Assembly: GCF_000959525.1 (NCBI RefSeq)
Contig: NZ_CP009832.1
Span: 3,162,001-3,226,000 of the forward strand
DNA: 64,000 nt
Direction: 5' to 3'
Origin: Burkholderia multivorans ATCC BAA-247
Lineage (GTDB): Bacteria > Pseudomonadota > Gammaproteobacteria > Burkholderiales > Burkholderiaceae
Each line of letters starts with the position of its first letter. Position 1 is the first letter of the stretch. Position numbers and translations under genes: made by a program. Below the pieces are notes generated by a model. It saw only the letters and a list, made by a program, of their open reading frames with translations. It was not told the origin of the DNA and ran no database searches. Positions 17,405 to 29,379 of the stretch are shown in pieces.

Positions 17405-18361
17405 CTACGCGGCCGCCCGCTCCAGCGCGTCGATGAACATCGCGGCAACGTCGAAGCCCGTCTGCTCCATGATTTCGCGAAAGCATGTCGGGCTCGTCAC
17501 GTTCACCTCCGTGAGCCAGTCGCCGATCGCGTCGAGGCCGACCAGCAGCAGCCCGCGCGAGGCGAGCACCGGGCCCAGCGTCTCGGCGATCTCGCGGTCG
17601 CGCGGCGTCAGCGGCTGCGCGACGCCAAGGCCGCCGGCCGCGAGATTGCCGCGCACCTCGCTGCCCTGCGGAATCCGCGCCAGCGAATACGGCACCGGCT
17701 CGCCGCCGATCAGCAGAATGCGCTTGTCGCCGGCCTTGATCTCGGGAATGAACTTCTGCGCCATCACCGAGCGCGTGCCGTCGTGGCTCAGCATCTCGAT
17801 GATCGAACCGAGGTTCATGCCGTCCGGCTTCACGCGGAACACGCCCATGCCGCCCATCCCGTCGAGCGGCTTCAGGATCACGTCGCCGTGCTCCGCATGG
17901 AATGCGCGCAGCCGTTTCGCGTCGCGCGTGACGAGCGTCGGCGCGACGAACTGCGGGAACTCGCCGATCGCGAGCTTTTCCGAATGGTCGCGGATCGACT
18001 GCGCGCGGTTGAACACGCGCGCGCCCGCGCGCTCGGCCAGTTCGAGCAGCCACGTCGACGTCACGTATTCCATGTCGAACGGCGGATCCTTGCGCATCAG
18101 GACCGCGCCGAACGACTCGAGGCGCCGCGCGTCGACGGGCCCCGCCTCGTACCAGGTCTCGCGATGCAGATCGTCCAGTTCGCCGACGAACGTGATGCGC
18201 CGCACGTCGGCCTCGACCGCCGAGCCCGTCCAGGCGAGCTCGCGCGGCTCGCACGCGTAGATCGCATGGCCGCGGCGCGCGGCCTCGGCCATCATCGCGT
18301 AGGTCGAATCCTTGTAGATCTTGAAGCGCTCGAGCGGGTCGGCGATAAAGAGAATGTCCAT
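17405..18361 (-). CDS. gshB: Glutathione synthetase
   Basis: ATP-grasp ligase joining gamma-glutamylcysteine and glycine; cytoplasmic. The 318 residues start [20 protein letters not shown] and contain the substrate-site [10 protein letters not shown], the lid segment [14 protein letters not shown] and the metal-site [11 protein letters not shown]. It lies 27 nt after gshA in the same operon. Length matches E. coli GshB. Confidence 0.97.
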   Translation of the reverse strand: MDILFIADPLERFKIYKDSTYAMMAEAARRGHAIYACEPRELAWTGSAVEADVRRITFVGELDDLHRETWYEAGPVDARRLESFGAVLMRKDPPFDMEYVTSTWLLELAERAGARVFNRAQSIRDHSEKLAIGEFPQFVAPTLVTRDAKRLRAFHAEHGDVILKPLDGMGGMGVFRVKPDGMNLGSIIEMLSHDGTRSVMAQKFIPEIKAGDKRILLIGGEPVPYSLARIPQGSEVRGNLAAGGLGVAQPLTPRDREIAETLGPVLASRGLLLVGLDAIGDWLTEVNVTSPTCFREIMEQTGFDVAAMFIDALERAAA

Positions 18362-18388
18362 GCGGGTCCTGTACGTAGCGAAGCCCGG

Positions 18389-19678
18389 TTACACCTGAAT
18401 GGCTTCGGGATCGGTCTTTTCGAGTTCGATCGACGATGCGATCAGCGACAGGCGCGCGACGACGCCGTACATGTAGAAGCGATTCGGCGGCGCGGCGCCG
18501 GGCTTCGCCCCGGCATCGGGCAGCGCGGTGTGCTCGAAGCCGAGCGGCACGTAGTGCATGCCCGGTGCGTTCAGGTTCTGGTCGCGCTCGCGGCCGCCGT
18601 GCGTGCGATAGAAGCCGCCGACGACGTAGCGGTCGATCATGTAGACGACCGGCTCCGCGACTTCGTCGCCGACGCGCTCGAACGTGTACACGCCTTCCTG
18701 CACGATCACGTCGCGCACCGCGAGGCCGGCCTTCGACTCGGCCATCTGCGCGCGTTCGGCCTTCGACATCCGGCCGATCTCGGCCGCATCGTGCACGGTC
18801 ATCACGCCGCGCCCGGCGGTGCCCGCATCGGCCTTCACGACGACGTACGGCTTTTCGCTGATGCCGTATTCGCGATACTTGCGCGCGATCTTCTTCAGCA
18901 CGCCGTCGATCGCGTCGGCGAGCGCCTGCTCGCCTTCATGCGCCTGCCAGTCGACGCCTTCGACGTGCGCGAAATACGGGTTCACCATCCACGGATCGAC
19001 GCCGACCATCTTCGCGAACTTCTTCGCGACGTCGTCGTAGCACGAGAAGTGCGTCGACTTGCGGCGCACGGCCCAGCCCGCATGCAGCGGCGGCAGCAGA
19101 TACTGCTCGTGCAGGTTTTCGAGCACCGGCGGAATGCCGGCCGACAGGTCGTTGTTCAGCAGGATCGAGCACGGATCGAAGTTCTTCAGGCCGAGGCGGC
19201 GCTGCGAACGCTCGAGCGGTTCGAGCACGATCTTCTGGCCGTCGGCGAGCGTGATCGGCGTGATGTCGGTGATGCTCGGATCGAGCGAGCCGAAACGCAC
19301 GTTCAGGCCGGCCTGGCGCATGATGGTCGCGAGCCGCGCGACGTTTTCCAGATAGAAGGCGTTGCGCGTCGGCAACTCGGGAATCACGAGCAGGTTTTTC
19401 GCGTCCGGGCAGATCTTCTCGATCGCGGCCATCGCCGCCTGCACGGCAAGCGGCAGCACTTCGGACGGCAGATTGTTGAACGCGCCGGGGAACAGGTTCG
19501 CGTCGACGGGCGCCAGCTTGAAGCCGGCGTTGCGCAGGTCCACCGAACAATAGAACGGCGGCGTATGTTCCTGCCATTCGAGCCTGAACCAGCGTTCGAT
19601 CGCAGGCGTCGCGTCGAGGATCTTCTGCTCGAGCTCGAGCAGCGGACCGTTCAACGCGGTAACGAGGTGGGGAACCAT
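18389..19678 (-). CDS. gshA: Glutamate-cysteine ligase (proteobacterial ATP-grasp-like type)
   Basis: First step of glutathione synthesis. At 429 residues it belongs to the form found in betaproteobacteria rather than the 518-residue E. coli form. Segments such as PPFYCSVDLRNAGFKLAPVD, KADAGTAGRGVMTVHD and the C-terminal GGFYRTHGGRERDQNLNAPG are typical of that form. The ATG at 19678 is the natural start; a TACAAT box on the minus strand (19711-19706), about 28 nt upstream, is a plausible -10. Confidence 0.95.
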   Translation of the reverse strand: MVPHLVTALNGPLLELEQKILDATPAIERWFRLEWQEHTPPFYCSVDLRNAGFKLAPVDANLFPGAFNNLPSEVLPLAVQAAMAAIEKICPDAKNLLVIPELPTRNAFYLENVARLATIMRQAGLNVRFGSLDPSITDITPITLADGQKIVLEPLERSQRRLGLKNFDPCSILLNNDLSAGIPPVLENLHEQYLLPPLHAGWAVRRKSTHFSCYDDVAKKFAKMVGVDPWMVNPYFAHVEGVDWQAHEGEQALADAIDGVLKKIARKYREYGISEKPYVVVKADAGTAGRGVMTVHDAAEIGRMSKAERAQMAESKAGLAVRDVIVQEGVYTFERVGDEVAEPVVYMIDRYVVGGFYRTHGGRERDQNLNAPGMHYVPLGFEHTALPDAGAKPGAAPPNRFYMYGVVARLSLIASSIELEKTDPEAIQV

Positions 19679-19829
19679 GAATCACTCGCGAGCGGGAGAA
19701 TGAAGATTGTAGAGCAATTGCCTTGCCCATTTGGGGATTGCGCCCGCTTTCACAAGGATTTGGAGAAAGTTTGTCGCTATTGACCCGATAGCGTGAAGGG
19801 TTATCGGTCCCGTTCGCGACCGTGCGGAG

Positions 19830-19854
19830 AAAAAAAGCCCGCCGGAAGGCGGGC
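19830..19854 (-). terminator. Rho-independent terminator of glnK-amtB
   Basis: On the minus strand a GCCCGCC/GGCGGGC stem with a 4-nt loop (19854-19837) is followed by seven T (19836-19830). It lies 66 nt after the amtB stop, and between it and gshA there is no gene. Confidence 0.85.
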
Positions 19855-19919
19855 CGAAGTCGCTGCGCTCATCGTGTGCGGCGGGCCGCCGTCGCGGCGC
19901 CCCGCCGGATTGGGTGCGC

Positions 19920-21422
19920 TTATTCGACGTGTTCGCCGTGCAGGATCACGTCGAGGCCCTCGCGCTCTTCCTCTTCGGTCACGCGCAGGCCGATCGTCAG
20001 GTCGATCAGCTTCAGCAGCACGAAGCTCAGCACGCCGCTGTAGACGAGCGTGATCAGCACGCCCTTCGCCTGCAGCAGCAGGCTGCCGTCGAAGCCGCCG
20101 ATGTCCTTGACCGCGAACACGCCCGTCAGCAGTGCGCCGAGAATCCCGCCCACGCCGTGCACGCCGAACGCGTCGAGCGAATCGTCGTAGCCGAGCTTCG
20201 ACTTCAGCCAGGTCGCCGACCAGAAGCAGACGACGCCCGCGGCGATGCCGATCACGAGTGCACCCGCGACGCCGACGAAGCCGGCGGCCGGCGTGATCGC
20301 GACGAGCCCCGCGACCGCGCCCGACACGATGCCGAGCACCGAAGGCTTACCCTTCGCGATCCATTCGGCAAACATCCAGCCGAGCGCCGCGCAAGCCGTT
20401 GCGACCTGCGTCGTCAGCATCGCGAAGCCGGCACGGCCGTCGGCGGCAACCGCCGAGCCCGCGTTGAAGCCGAACCAGCCGACCCACAGCATCGAGCCGC
20501 CGATCATCGTCAGCACCAGGTTGTGCGGCGCCATCGATTCGCGGCCGTAGCCGACGCGCTTGCCGAGCACGAGGCACGACATCAGGCCCGCGATACCGGC
20601 GTTGATGTGCACCACGGTGCCGCCCGCGAAGTCGAGCACGCCGTCCGCCGACAGCCAGCCGGTCGGCTCCCACACCATGTGCGCGATCGGCACATAGACG
20701 ATCAGCGACCAGAGCGTCATGAACACGAGCATCGCCGAGAACTTCATGCGGTCGGCGAACGCGCCGCAGATCAGCGCCGGCGTGATGATCGCGAAGGTCA
20801 TCTGGTAGACGAAGTAGACCGATTCCGGAATCGTCGTCGCGAGGTGGCTGACGGTCAGCGTCGTCGCCTTGTCGCCCTTGATGTAGTTCATGCCGTGCAG
20901 GAACACGCGCGACAGGCCGCCGATGAAGCCGTTGCCCGGCGTGAACGCGAGGCTGTAGCCGATCACGGTCCACAGCACCGTGATCAGCGCGGTGATCGCG
21001 AAGCTCTGCATCACGGTCGCCAGCACGTTTTTCTTGCGCACCATGCCCGCGTAGAACAGCGCGAGGCCGGGAATCGTCATGAACAGCACGAGTGCGGTGG
21101 AGGTCAGCATCCACGCGGTGTCGCCCGCGCTGATCTTCGACGAATCGACCGAGAACGGCGCGCTCGGCGCCGCGGGAGCGGCGGCGGCCGATGCATCGGC
21201 CGGAGCCGAAGCGGCGGCCGAAGCCGGCGCGGCTGCGGCGGCGGACGCGTCGGGCGCGGCGGAGGCCGTGGCCGCGGGTGCGGCGGCAGCCGACGCGTCG
21301 GGCGCCGAAGCGGCGGGCGCGGACGCAGCCGCAGCGGACGCCGCGTCGTCCGCGAGCGCGGGGCCGACACCGGCCGCGATCAGCGAACCGGCCATCAGCA
21401 GGGACATCAGAACTTTGCGCAT
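19920..21422 (-). CDS. amtB: Ammonium transporter with alanine-rich N-terminal insertion
   Basis: Trimeric inner-membrane ammonia channel. The 500 residues begin with a signal peptide (1-25, ending PALADDA), then an Ala/Ser/Asp/Pro-rich low-complexity stretch of about 60 residues (26-88), then the Amt core from about residue 97 (GDTAWMLTSTALVLFM) with eleven expected helices and conserved segments FAIITPALICGAF, GGTVVHINAG (pore histidine) and DDSLDAFGVHGVGGILG (second pore histidine). A normal core with an inserted linker is unusual. It lies 32 nt after glnK and is regulated with it. Confidence 0.95.
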   Translation of the reverse strand: MRKVLMSLLMAGSLIAAGVGPALADDAASAAAASAPAASAPDASAAAAPAATASAAPDASAAAAAPASAAASAPADASAAAAPAAPSAPFSVDSSKISAGDTAWMLTSTALVLFMTIPGLALFYAGMVRKKNVLATVMQSFAITALITVLWTVIGYSLAFTPGNGFIGGLSRVFLHGMNYIKGDKATTLTVSHLATTIPESVYFVYQMTFAIITPALICGAFADRMKFSAMLVFMTLWSLIVYVPIAHMVWEPTGWLSADGVLDFAGGTVVHINAGIAGLMSCLVLGKRVGYGRESMAPHNLVLTMIGGSMLWVGWFGFNAGSAVAADGRAGFAMLTTQVATACAALGWMFAEWIAKGKPSVLGIVSGAVAGLVAITPAAGFVGVAGALVIGIAAGVVCFWSATWLKSKLGYDDSLDAFGVHGVGGILGALLTGVFAVKDIGGFDGSLLLQAKGVLITLVYSGVLSFVLLKLIDLTIGLRVTEEEEREGLDVILHGEHVE

Positions 21423-21454
21423 CTTAGGTTTCCTCTTGTCGCTCGTCTTGTTTG

Positions 21455-21847
<393 letters not shown>

Positions 21848-21850
21848 TCA

Positions 21851-21865
21851 GCAACTCGCATGCCA
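21851..21865 (-). promoter_or_regulatory. Sigma-54 promoter of glnK-amtB
   Basis: On the minus strand TGGCAT-GCGAG-TTGC matches the -24/-12 consensus TGGCAC-N5-TTGC with one change, and the GG and GC are exactly ten bases apart. The predicted transcript starts near 21839, leaving a leader of about 46 nt before glnK. NtrC-dependent activation under nitrogen limitation is the expected control. Confidence 0.75.
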
Positions 21866-22114
21866 TGTGCACGCGAACGCCGTCGCAGGCGGTTTCAAAC
21901 GAGGGTCGTATCGGACGGCGAAAGGCGCGCAAAGCCCGGCCGAACGGCCAACATCGGCCGGCTTTGCTGGCGCCGTGAAAGGATCGTTGCTAGAGTGCAG
22001 GCACGTTCCGGCTCGCCGGAGCTTTCACCCATGCGGGCGCCATGCCCGGAATCCGCGCCACCGGCGCACCAATTCCGGTCATGCGTGCATCATGGGCACG
22101 TACGCAACTGAAGA

Positions 22115-22131
22115 TGCACATTTTTTGTGCA
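22115..22131. promoter_or_regulatory. NtrC-like palindromic site
   Basis: TGCACA-TTTTT-TGTGCA is a perfect 6+5+6 palindrome close to the NtrC consensus TGCACC-N5-GGTGCA. It lies about 250 bp upstream of the glnK sigma-54 promoter, a usual enhancer distance, and 15 nt before the ubiK start codon. The rest of the 353-bp glnK-ubiK gap has no gene. Confidence 0.5.
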
Positions 22132-22146
22132 AGGAAGGGGAATCAC

Positions 22147-22398
22147 ATGAAGCAACCCAGCGACGTTTTCAACGATCTGCAGTCGCGCGTCAGCGACCTG
22201 CTGAAAAACTCGCCGGCCAAGGACGTCGAGCGCAACGTGAAGGCCATGCTGTCGCAAGGCTTCTCGAAGCTCGATCTCGTCACGCGCGAAGAATTCGACA
22301 CGCAGGCCCAGGTGCTCGCCCGCACCCGCGTGCGTCTCGAGGAGCTCGAAAAGCGCGTCGCGGAACTCGAGCAGAAGCTCGCCGCGTCCCAGGCCTGA
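22147..22398 (+). CDS. ubiK: Ubiquinone biosynthesis accessory factor UbiK (BMFP family)
   Basis: An 83-residue protein, MKQPSDVFNDLQSRVSDLL, ending in a coiled coil (ARTRVRLEELEKRVAELEQKL). UbiK proteins form a complex with UbiJ and support ubiquinone synthesis under aerobic growth; the older name is BMFP domain protein. The start at 22147 follows AAGGAAGGGG. It supports the respiratory chain that feeds the oxidase at the start of the window. Confidence 0.88.
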   Translation: MKQPSDVFNDLQSRVSDLLKNSPAKDVERNVKAMLSQGFSKLDLVTREEFDTQAQVLARTRVRLEELEKRVAELEQKLAASQA

Positions 22399-22619
22399 CA
22401 CCCCACCCCGACCGACAGGTCCGGGCGCGGGCCGCACGCTGCGGCTCCCCCCCGCCGCCCCGAAGCCGTCGCGTCGTTCGTCGCAGTCCGTCGTTCCGTC
22501 TTCACCGCTTTTATATCGTTGTTCCCCGCGCCACGCCGGCAAGCGCGCTCCGATCGTTCCGTTTCCCGCGGCATGCGGCCCCGTACGGCCGTCGCCCGAC
22601 CGTTTACAGGAGCCTCGCC

Positions 22620-24236
22620 ATGTCGCTCGCCGTGGTGCGCAGCCGTGCGCCGGCGGCCGGCCGTGCGCCGGACGTCACCGTCGAAGTCCATCTCGCCAAC
22701 GGGTTGCCGTCGTTCTCGATCGTCGGCCTGCCCGATCTCGAAGTCCGTGAAAGCCGCGAGCGCGTGCGCGCCGCGCTGCAGAACTGCGGATTCGAATTCC
22801 CCGTCCGACGCATCACCGTCAATCTCGCGCCGGCCGACCTGCCGAAAGAGTCGGGCCGCTTCGATCTGCCGATCGCGCTCGGCATCCTCGCGGCCAACGG
22901 GCAGATTCCCGTCGATGCGCTGGCGGGCCGCGAATTCGCCGGCGAGCTGTCGCTGACCGGCGCGCTGCGGCCGATGCGCGGCGCATTCGCGATGGCGTGC
23001 GGCCTCGCGCGCGACGCGCAGTCAGGCGGCGCGGACGGCGACATCGCTCACGACACGCAGGCCGGCGGCGGCGCCGCGCCGCGCGCAGCGTACGCAGCGG
23101 CCGGTGCATCGCGCACGCCGGAGCTGTACCTGCCGCTTGCCAGTGCGGCCGAGGCGGCGCTCGTGCCCGGCGTGACCGTGTTCGGCGCGCCGGACCTGCC
23201 GGCGCTCTGCGCGCACCTTGCCGGTGCGCCGGACAGCCGGCTGTCGCCCGTCGATGCGCCGTGCCTCGATGGCCTGCCGGCACCCGCGGCGCCCGATCTC
23301 GCGGACGTCGTCGGTCAGCGCGCCGCGCGGCGCGCGCTCGAAGTCGCGGCCGCGGGCGGGCACCACATGCTGATGGTCGGCCCGCCGGGCGCCGGCAAGT
23401 CGATGCTGGCCGCGCGGCTGCCGGGGCTGCTGCCGCCGCTCACCGACGACGAGGCGCTGACCTCGGCCGCGCTGCTGTCGGCGAGCCGCATCGGCTTCTC
23501 GCCCGCGCAATGGCGCCGCCGGCCGTTTCGGTCGCCGCACCATTCGTCGAGCGCCGCCGCGCTGGTCGGCGGACGCAATCCGCCGCAGCCGGGCGAAATC
23601 ACGCTCGCGCACCTCGGTGTGCTGTTTCTCGACGAACTGCCCGAATTCGATCGCCACGTGCTCGAAATGCTGCGCGAGCCGCTCGAAGCGGGCCGCATCA
23701 CGATTTCGCGCGCCGCGCAGCAGGCGGACTTCCCGGCCGCATGCCAGCTGATCGCCGCGATGAATCCGTGCCCGTGCGGCTGGCTCGGCGATCCGTCCGG
23801 CCGCTGCCGCTGCTCGCCGGACGTCGCCGCACGCTATCTGCGCAAGCTGTCCGGGCCGCTGCTCGACCGGATCGACATCCAGATCGACCTGCCGGCGCTC
23901 TCGCCGGCCGAACTCGCCGCACGCGCGTCGACGCCGGGCGAGCCGAGCGCCGCGGTGGCCGCGCGCGTCGCGCAGGCGCGCGCGCTGCAACTCGCGCGGC
24001 AGGGCAAGACGAACCACATGCTGAGCGGGCGCGAAACCGACGACCTGTGCCGGCCGACGGACGAAGGCGAGCGGCTGTTGCGCGAGGCCGGCGAGCGCTT
24101 CGGATGGTCGGCGCGCGCCTACTACCGCGTGCTGAAGGTCGCACGCACGATCGCCGATCTGGCCGGCGAGCCGCTGCCGACCGCCTCCCACATCGCGGAA
24201 GCGATCCGCTATCGGCGCGCGCTCGCCGCCCTCTGA
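22620..24236 (+). CDS. comM: YifB/ComM family Mg-chelatase-like AAA+ ATPase
   Basis: A 538-residue protein: an N-terminal Lon-like domain (about 1-170; SFSIVGLPDLEVRESRERVR), then a Mg-chelatase-type AAA+ domain with Walker A GPPGAGKS (about 255-262), Walker B VLFLDELPEF and the zinc-like MNPCPCGWLGD. ComM is a hexameric helicase promoting branch migration during natural transformation. An Ala/Gly-rich stretch (about 128-165) appears inserted in the N-terminal domain. The start at 22620 has AGGAG upstream. Confidence 0.93.
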   Translation: MSLAVVRSRAPAAGRAPDVTVEVHLANGLPSFSIVGLPDLEVRESRERVRAALQNCGFEFPVRRITVNLAPADLPKESGRFDLPIALGILAANGQIPVDALAGREFAGELSLTGALRPMRGAFAMACGLARDAQSGGADGDIAHDTQAGGGAAPRAAYAAAGASRTPELYLPLASAAEAALVPGVTVFGAPDLPALCAHLAGAPDSRLSPVDAPCLDGLPAPAAPDLADVVGQRAARRALEVAAAGGHHMLMVGPPGAGKSMLAARLPGLLPPLTDDEALTSAALLSASRIGFSPAQWRRRPFRSPHHSSSAAALVGGRNPPQPGEITLAHLGVLFLDELPEFDRHVLEMLREPLEAGRITISRAAQQADFPAACQLIAAMNPCPCGWLGDPSGRCRCSPDVAARYLRKLSGPLLDRIDIQIDLPALSPAELAARASTPGEPSAAVAARVAQARALQLARQGKTNHMLSGRETDDLCRPTDEGERLLREAGERFGWSARAYYRVLKVARTIADLAGEPLPTASHIAEAIRYRRALAAL

Positions 24237-24440
24237 GGACAAAATCCGCGTGTCAAGACTTGACTTATGCACAATTCCACGCATCCAGCCCCGATCGAGG
24301 CTGCGTGCGCAGGCGCGCGACGTCGGATTCGTATGCCATTGTTTTTATTGAATTTTCCGAAAGCGCCGGCGTGCACCAAAATCGGCCGGAAGGCCGTCCG
24401 GCGCGGCTGAGCGGGCAATCGGGCGAACTTTTCAACAAAG

Positions 24441-24462
24441 TTATCCACATCCGCTGTGGATA
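24441..24462. promoter_or_regulatory. Inverted pair of DnaA-box-like 9-mers
   Basis: TTATCCACA (24441-24449), the consensus DnaA box, is followed 5 nt later by TGTGGATA(G), an inverted copy matching 8 of 9 positions. Together they also form a hairpin. The functional meaning is unproven. Confidence 0.45.
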
Positions 24463-24523
24463 GCCGAAAAAGCCCCGCAAAATCCGGCGATTAGCGTAGA
24501 AAGCTGCGAATGAACTTTCAGTT

Positions 24524-24551
24524 GGCGAGGGCAGTCTGAAGCGCCCTCGCC
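24524..24551 (-). terminator. Possible terminator of the lipoprotein gene
   Basis: A 9-bp GGCGAGGGC/GCCCTCGCC stem with a 10-nt loop starts 8 nt after the stop codon on the minus strand. A long T-run is absent, so efficiency is uncertain. Confidence 0.45.
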
Positions 24552-24558
24552 GGCTGCG

Positions 24559-25134
24559 TCAGTCGAGCTTGAACGACCCGAAAAACTGGTCGAGCTGCTC
24601 CTGCTGCAGCGGGCGGTCGGCGATCACGACGGCCTGATATGCATGGCGCCCGCGCGCGACGAGCCGCGCGACGATCGTCTTGCGCGCCGTGTCGTCGCCG
24701 CCGGCCGCCGTGCCCGCGACGCGCAGCTCGAGGCCGTTCACCGCGCCGCCGGCCGCAAGCGGCACCGGCACCGCGGCAGTCTGCGGCGCGCCGGCCAGAT
24801 TGCGCGACAGGCCGGCGCGCAGGAACTCGAGCGCCGCGCGGCGCGTAGCGTCGCGGTCGTCCGGCAACGTCAGCGTGCCGACCGCGAAGACCGCACCGTC
24901 GACGTGCGCGGCCTGCATCCGCATCGGCATCGGCGTGCCGCCCACGGCCACCGCGTGCTCGTCGACGGTCGGCTTCGCAGGCAGATCGATCGTGTAGCCC
25001 GCATCGTTGTGCAGCGTGCGCCAGTCGTACGACGGCGAACAGGCGGCCAGCGCGGCGCTGGCGCACAGCAGCGCGGCGAAGTGACGCAGCGGGCGAAAAA
25101 GGTGACGAAACGAGTCGGCAAGAGGCTTCGGCAT
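24559..25134 (-). CDS. Putative lipoprotein of unknown function
   Basis: A 191-residue protein with a lipoprotein signal: basic N-terminus, hydrophobic FAALLCASAALAAC with lipobox LAAC, so the mature protein would be acylated at the Cys at about residue 31. The mature part contains YDWRTLHNDAGYTIDLPAKP and a C-terminal QLDQFFGSFKLD, a layout seen in conserved uncharacterised envelope proteins. I do not recognise a named family. The start is uncertain: ATG 25134 is used, but an in-frame GTG at 25149 is possible and neither has a good ribosome site. Confidence 0.7.
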   Translation of the reverse strand: MPKPLADSFRHLFRPLRHFAALLCASAALAACSPSYDWRTLHNDAGYTIDLPAKPTVDEHAVAVGGTPMPMRMQAAHVDGAVFAVGTLTLPDDRDATRRAALEFLRAGLSRNLAGAPQTAAVPVPLAAGGAVNGLELRVAGTAAGGDDTARKTIVARLVARGRHAYQAVVIADRPLQQEQLDQFFGSFKLD

Positions 25135-25293
25135 CGCGGACGTTGGCACGGGAAAACCGCCATTATCCGTCCAACGGCAATGTCGGGATGCGCGGCGGCC
25201 GGCGATGCATGCCCCGCATTCGCGCTAAAATGAGCGCCGAATTTCGACGTCCCGCACCGCCGGGTGCGACCGACCGACTCCGAGAGCCCGCAG

Positions 25294-25833
25294 ATGAATA
25301 CCACGCCTTCCGCGCCGCGCCGCCGCGCCGGCCCCGCCCGCTACATCGTCGCCGCCGTCGTCGTCGCGGCGATCGCCGTCGCGGGCTTTTTCGCGTTCAA
25401 CGGCAAGTCGAGCGTGCCGGATGCGACGTTCACGCTGCTGTCCGGCCAGAAGATTTCGACGGCCGGCGACCTGAAGGGCAAGGTCTATCTGGTCAACTTC
25501 TGGGCGACGAGCTGCGCGACCTGCATGCAGGAAATGCCGCAGATGGTCGAGACCTATAACCGCTTCAAGGGACAGGGGCTCGAATTCGTCGCGGTCGCGA
25601 TGAACTACGATCCGCCGATGTACGTCGCGAACTACGCGCAGACGCGCCAGCTGCCGTTCAAGGTCGCGCTCGACGACGGCAGCGTCGCCAAGCAGTTCGG
25701 CAACGTGCAGCTCACGCCGACCACGTTCGTCGTCGACAAGGACGGCAAGATTCTGAAGCGCTACGTCGGCGCGCCGCAATTCGCGGAGCTCGACGCGCTG
25801 CTGAAGAAGGCGCTCGACGGCAACGCGGCGTAA
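25294..25833 (+). CDS. TlpA-like thioredoxin-fold protein
   Basis: A 179-residue membrane-anchored disulfide oxidoreductase: one N-terminal helix (about 17-35), then a thioredoxin fold facing the periplasm with active site C74-AT-C77 (FWATSCATCMQEM) and cis-proline segment QLTPTTFVVDKDG. TlpA/ResA proteins reduce disulfides, often in cytochrome c or CuA maturation. The window's oxidase has both kinds of centre, though linkage is only by function. The start at 25294 is preceded by GAGAGCCC. Confidence 0.88.
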   Translation: MNTTPSAPRRRAGPARYIVAAVVVAAIAVAGFFAFNGKSSVPDATFTLLSGQKISTAGDLKGKVYLVNFWATSCATCMQEMPQMVETYNRFKGQGLEFVAVAMNYDPPMYVANYAQTRQLPFKVALDDGSVAKQFGNVQLTPTTFVVDKDGKILKRYVGAPQFAELDALLKKALDGNAA

Positions 25834-25924
25834 GCGCCGCCGTCCGACGCGGCACGCTCGCCGCGCGCCGCGCCGCACACGGATCGCATCGCCGGCACAG
25901 CCGGTTCCGCGGTCCGTTTTCATT

Positions 25925-27277
<1,353 letters not shown>

Positions 27278-27368
27278 CGTACTCACTCACTCCTCGCGCA
27301 GCGCGCGCCGTCGCGCGCGCGGCGTCGTTGATGCCGCCGGGCGCCGGCCGTGCGCGTCGCGCGTGCGC

Positions 27369-29264
<1,896 letters not shown>

Positions 29265-29379
29265 GGTCGAGACTTCCTGGCGATGCGGATCGCCTATTGT
29301 GTCATACGCGTCCCGATCGCGATCGCCGCCGCGCGGCGCGGCGCGCGCGGACGGCGCGGCCGCCTGCCCGTTCATCGCA

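Larger units (their letters stand above)
24237..24558. other. AT-richer intergenic region between comM and a lipoprotein gene
   Basis: This 322-bp gap has no convincing gene. It contains a GTCAAG-A-CTTGAC palindrome (24252-24264), a pair of DnaA-box-like sequences (24441-24462) and a hairpin serving the lipoprotein gene (24524-24551). Base composition is visibly less GC-rich than the flanking genes. Confidence 0.6.

Noticed and set aside
22399-22619. Possible RNA gene between ubiK and comM
   Set aside because: Only a C-rich run and GC-rich spacer; no tRNA-like fold, promoter or terminator seen.
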